Assembly: GCF_007750395.1 (NCBI RefSeq)
Contig: NZ_CP036281.1
Location: forward strand, 2,813,001 to 2,877,000
Reading direction: 5' to 3'
Length of the DNA stretch: 64,000 nt
Origin: Polystyrenella longa
GTDB taxonomy: Bacteria; Planctomycetota; Planctomycetia; Planctomycetales; Planctomycetaceae
The notes beneath the pieces are model-generated. The model saw only the letters and a program-made list of their open reading frames with translations. It was not told the origin of the DNA and made no database searches. Positions 62,187 to 64,000 of this stretch are shown in pieces (positions within the stretch are counted from its first letter, which is position 1; every line of letters begins with the position of its first letter). A program made the translations under genes and the position numbers.

Positions 62187-64000
62187 ATGATTCCTGATCC
62201 GTTCAATCGATCAAATCTTGATCCCTATTCAGTATGGCTCGGTATTCCAGCTCATAAGAGACCGCCAACTTATTTCGATCTACTGCATCTTTCGCCAAAG
62301 GTCAATGATCGTGAAACCATCAAGTTAGCAGCCAAAAGACAAAAGTCTGTCGTTGATTCATTTCGAGGAAGCGAACATGAGGAATGGGCGGCCCGCATCT
62401 CTTATGAAATTAATGAAGCGACCGTATGCCTATTGGACCCCACGTTGCGAAGGAGCTATAGGAATCGACTAAGAAATGCCGCACGAAAAGGCAAACTTTA
62501 TTCAGCGAATGTCAAAGAGTCGATTCCCGCTTATATATATCGACAAATCGTTGGTGAAGAATCTGGCATTACTCGGGAGTTCGCTGGAGTAATGCTTGTC
62601 CTCACGACAGCCATTCTCGTTACTTTAGTAGTCTCATTTCTTCTCCCTTGGGGATCTCTTCCTGAAATAGCACGAGAGCGTAGAGGTGTCCACGTCGATG
62701 ATGTTGCTGCTCAGCCACCTAAGGATGTTGGAGAGAAAGCTCCAAATCCAATGGTTCCTGCCAAGGCATCAGACAACGCCCCGGTAGAAAAGATAGCGGA
62801 GACGGAACAAGTCGGCGAGGTCAGGGTGTTCCAAGGTCATCAACAAGCGATCAATTCGGTCGCATTCTCTCCTGATGGAATGCTTATTGCATCGGGAAGC
62901 GACGACAAGACTGTCCGTGTCTGGGATGTGAAAACTGGAATGTCTATTTGGACCGCATCACCATTTGGAACTCGGGTATTGAAAGTGTTGTTCAGTCCAG
63001 ATGGAAAAAAGTTGCTTGCTTGCGACCGAAAAGAACTCTACGAGTTCGAAAGTCGTAAAGGGAAAGTGCTGGAGACCTTTGAAATCGGAATGAGCGATTA
63101 TGTGGACATCAGTCGTGACGGTCGATTGCTGCTTAAGGCTCACAAGCAGGGAGCTCTCGTTGTATTTGATTTGGATCAAAAAAATCAGATCCTAAATCAG
63201 GAGCGTAATTGGGGCACAGCTATCGCCACATTTGATCCCAGTGGTGAGCATATCATCTACGGGGAGTATGGACTGGATCGTCAGAATCTCAAATCAAAGA
63301 ATATACAGAAAAGACTCATCAAACAGCTAGGTTATTTCGAAGGTCTCGATGTCTCACCAGATGGGCGTATATTAGCAACCGGCAGTGGTAAATTGTGGGA
63401 AGACAATCAAAACAAACTTGGCAATTGTCTCGTGAGATTGTGGAACTTGTATGATGGTTCGGAAGTAAAGCAGTTCTCAGAACATAGTGATTGGGTTCGG
63501 GCAGTGGCATTCTCGCCAAGCGGACAACATCTTCTTTCTGGAGGGGGAGGAACACCCAACGACTGGCATGGACATAGGGCCGGAGCCGACAGGAAGCTGC
63601 GATTGTGGAATGTCAATCCCCCTAAACTTAATAAAGAATTTGATGGACACAGGGCAGGTATTCTGTCCGTATGCTTTTCTCCAGATGGTCAATATGCCTT
63701 GAGTGGTAGTGCTGATAAAACGCTTAGACTCTGGAAACTTCCTGATGAACTCCCGATGGCGATAGCAAGAAAGTCGAATACCCCCCAGTCCAAAGCTGCA
63801 TTGCAAGAAAAAAAGAACACCACCCCACCCGTCACTACAGTCACCTACACGTTCGAGAATCGAGATTCCCTCAGACCATTCCGCTGTTCGGGGCGGTATA
63901 ACATCAAAGGCGGGGGTGGTCTGGAATTTCGCAAGCCAGAAAATGCAAATTTACCACATTCTAAGGCTGTATCAGCGTCAGAATTCACCTATCCGATCAC
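62187..64000 (+). CDS. J-like/WD40 membrane protein, 3' end cut by the window
   Basis: An ATG at 62187 opens a frame that stays open to the window end (604 codons). It begins NLDPYSVWLGIPAHKRPPTYFDLLHLSPKVNDRETIKLAAKRQKSVVDSF, the J-like N-terminal domain seen in many planctomycete kinases and WD40 proteins, with a second helix ISYEINEATVCLLDPTLRRSYRN. One transmembrane helix follows (FAGVMLVLTTAILVTLVVSFLLPWGS, about residues 131-156). WD40 repeats then appear: GHQQAINSVAFSPDGMLIASGSDDKTVRVWD, VRAVAFSPSGQHLLSGG and GHRAGILSVCFSPDGQYALSGSADKTLRLWKL. The start of a further C-terminal domain is near the window end. Domain types are secure; function is not. Confidence 0.82.
   Translation, partial: MIPDPFNRSNLDPYSVWLGIPAHKRPPTYFDLLHLSPKVNDRETIKLAAKRQKSVVDSFRGSEHEEWAARISYEINEATVCLLDPTLRRSYRNRLRNAARKGKLYSANVKESIPAYIYRQIVGEESGITREFAGVMLVLTTAILVTLVVSFLLPWGSLPEIARERRGVHVDDVAAQPPKDVGEKAPNPMVPAKASDNAPVEKIAETEQVGEVRVFQGHQQAINSVAFSPDGMLIASGSDDKTVRVWDVKTGMSIWTASPFGTRVLKVLFSPDGKKLLACDRKELYEFESRKGKVLETFEIGMSDYVDISRDGRLLLKAHKQGALVVFDLDQKNQILNQERNWGTAIATFDPSGEHIIYGEYGLDRQNLKSKNIQKRLIKQLGYFEGLDVSPDGRILATGSGKLWEDNQNKLGNCLVRLWNLYDGSEVKQFSEHSDWVRAVAFSPSGQHLLSGGGGTPNDWHGHRAGADRKLRLWNVNPPKLNKEFDGHRAGILSVCFSPDGQYALSGSADKTLRLWKLPDELPMAIARKSNTPQSKAALQEKKNTTPPVTTVTYTFENRDSLRPFRCSGRYNIKGGGGLEFRKPENANLPHSKAVSASEFTYPI

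Noticed and set aside
56950-64000. Prophage
   Set aside because: An integrase-like gene is present but no capsid, portal, terminase, tail or lysis gene was seen in the visible 7 kb. The right part is not visible, so a phage cannot be fully excluded.

Overview
The window looks like a chromosomal segment of a marine or freshwater planctomycete (Planctomycetaceae-like, about 50% GC). The lineage evidence is direct. There is a PSCyt1/DUF1549/DUF1553 protein followed by a DUF1501 Tat protein, a GTG-start small basic protein of the PVC-specific TIGR04137 type, a formylmethanofuran dehydrogenase subunit A, an Asp/Arg-rich Ser/Thr kinase beside an FHA-GAF histidine kinase, sulfatase, ThuA and ceramidase-type enzymes, and a WD40 protein with the planctomycete J-like N-terminal domain.

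Layout. 1-6.6 kb: the end of a sugar isomerase/epimerase, a CaCA antiporter, a COG1915-type ornithine cyclodeaminase, a cysteine-rich lipoprotein, a XerC/D recombinase and two small hypotheticals. 6.6-12.7 kb (minus strand): a three-gene type IV pilus-like alignment operon led by a PilM-PilN fusion, ended by a terminator lying inside the convergent neighbour. 13.7-21.1 kb (plus): a GH38-like protein lacking the usual nucleophile, cytidylate kinase, a GNAT-nitrilase fusion and a sulfatase. 21.2-26.9 kb (minus): a large autotransporter with 261-bp internal repeats, and a sodium:solute symporter followed by an easily missed 58-residue membrane protein. 27.4-38.3 kb (plus): small basic protein, GH3-like adenylating enzyme, PSCyt1/DUF1549/DUF1553, DUF1501, Ser/Thr kinase. 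38.4-54.5 kb: FHA-GAF sensor kinase, secreted esterase, a permease plus a double ModA-like binding protein with no ATPase, ThuA, NUDIX, divergent Nramp-like transporter, ceramidase-like enzyme, degenerate SDR, FhcA and a ClC channel with CBS domains. 54.9-56.5 kb: an HTTM membrane protein.

56.6-64 kb is the most distinctive region. A tmRNA gene (unlisted by any protein search) at 56618-56981 ends in a T-loop sequence that typically serves as an integration site. It is followed by its terminator and then by an unusual tyrosine recombinase with a C-terminal helix-turn-helix. Everything to the right end is a run of lower-GC, mostly unrecognised genes, including a truncated-by-window J-like/WD40 protein. 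I read this as the left end of an integrative element inserted at the 3' end of ssrA; the right end lies outside the window.

No rRNA, no ordinary tRNA and no CRISPR array were seen. All family assignments come from reading motifs by eye; no database search was run.
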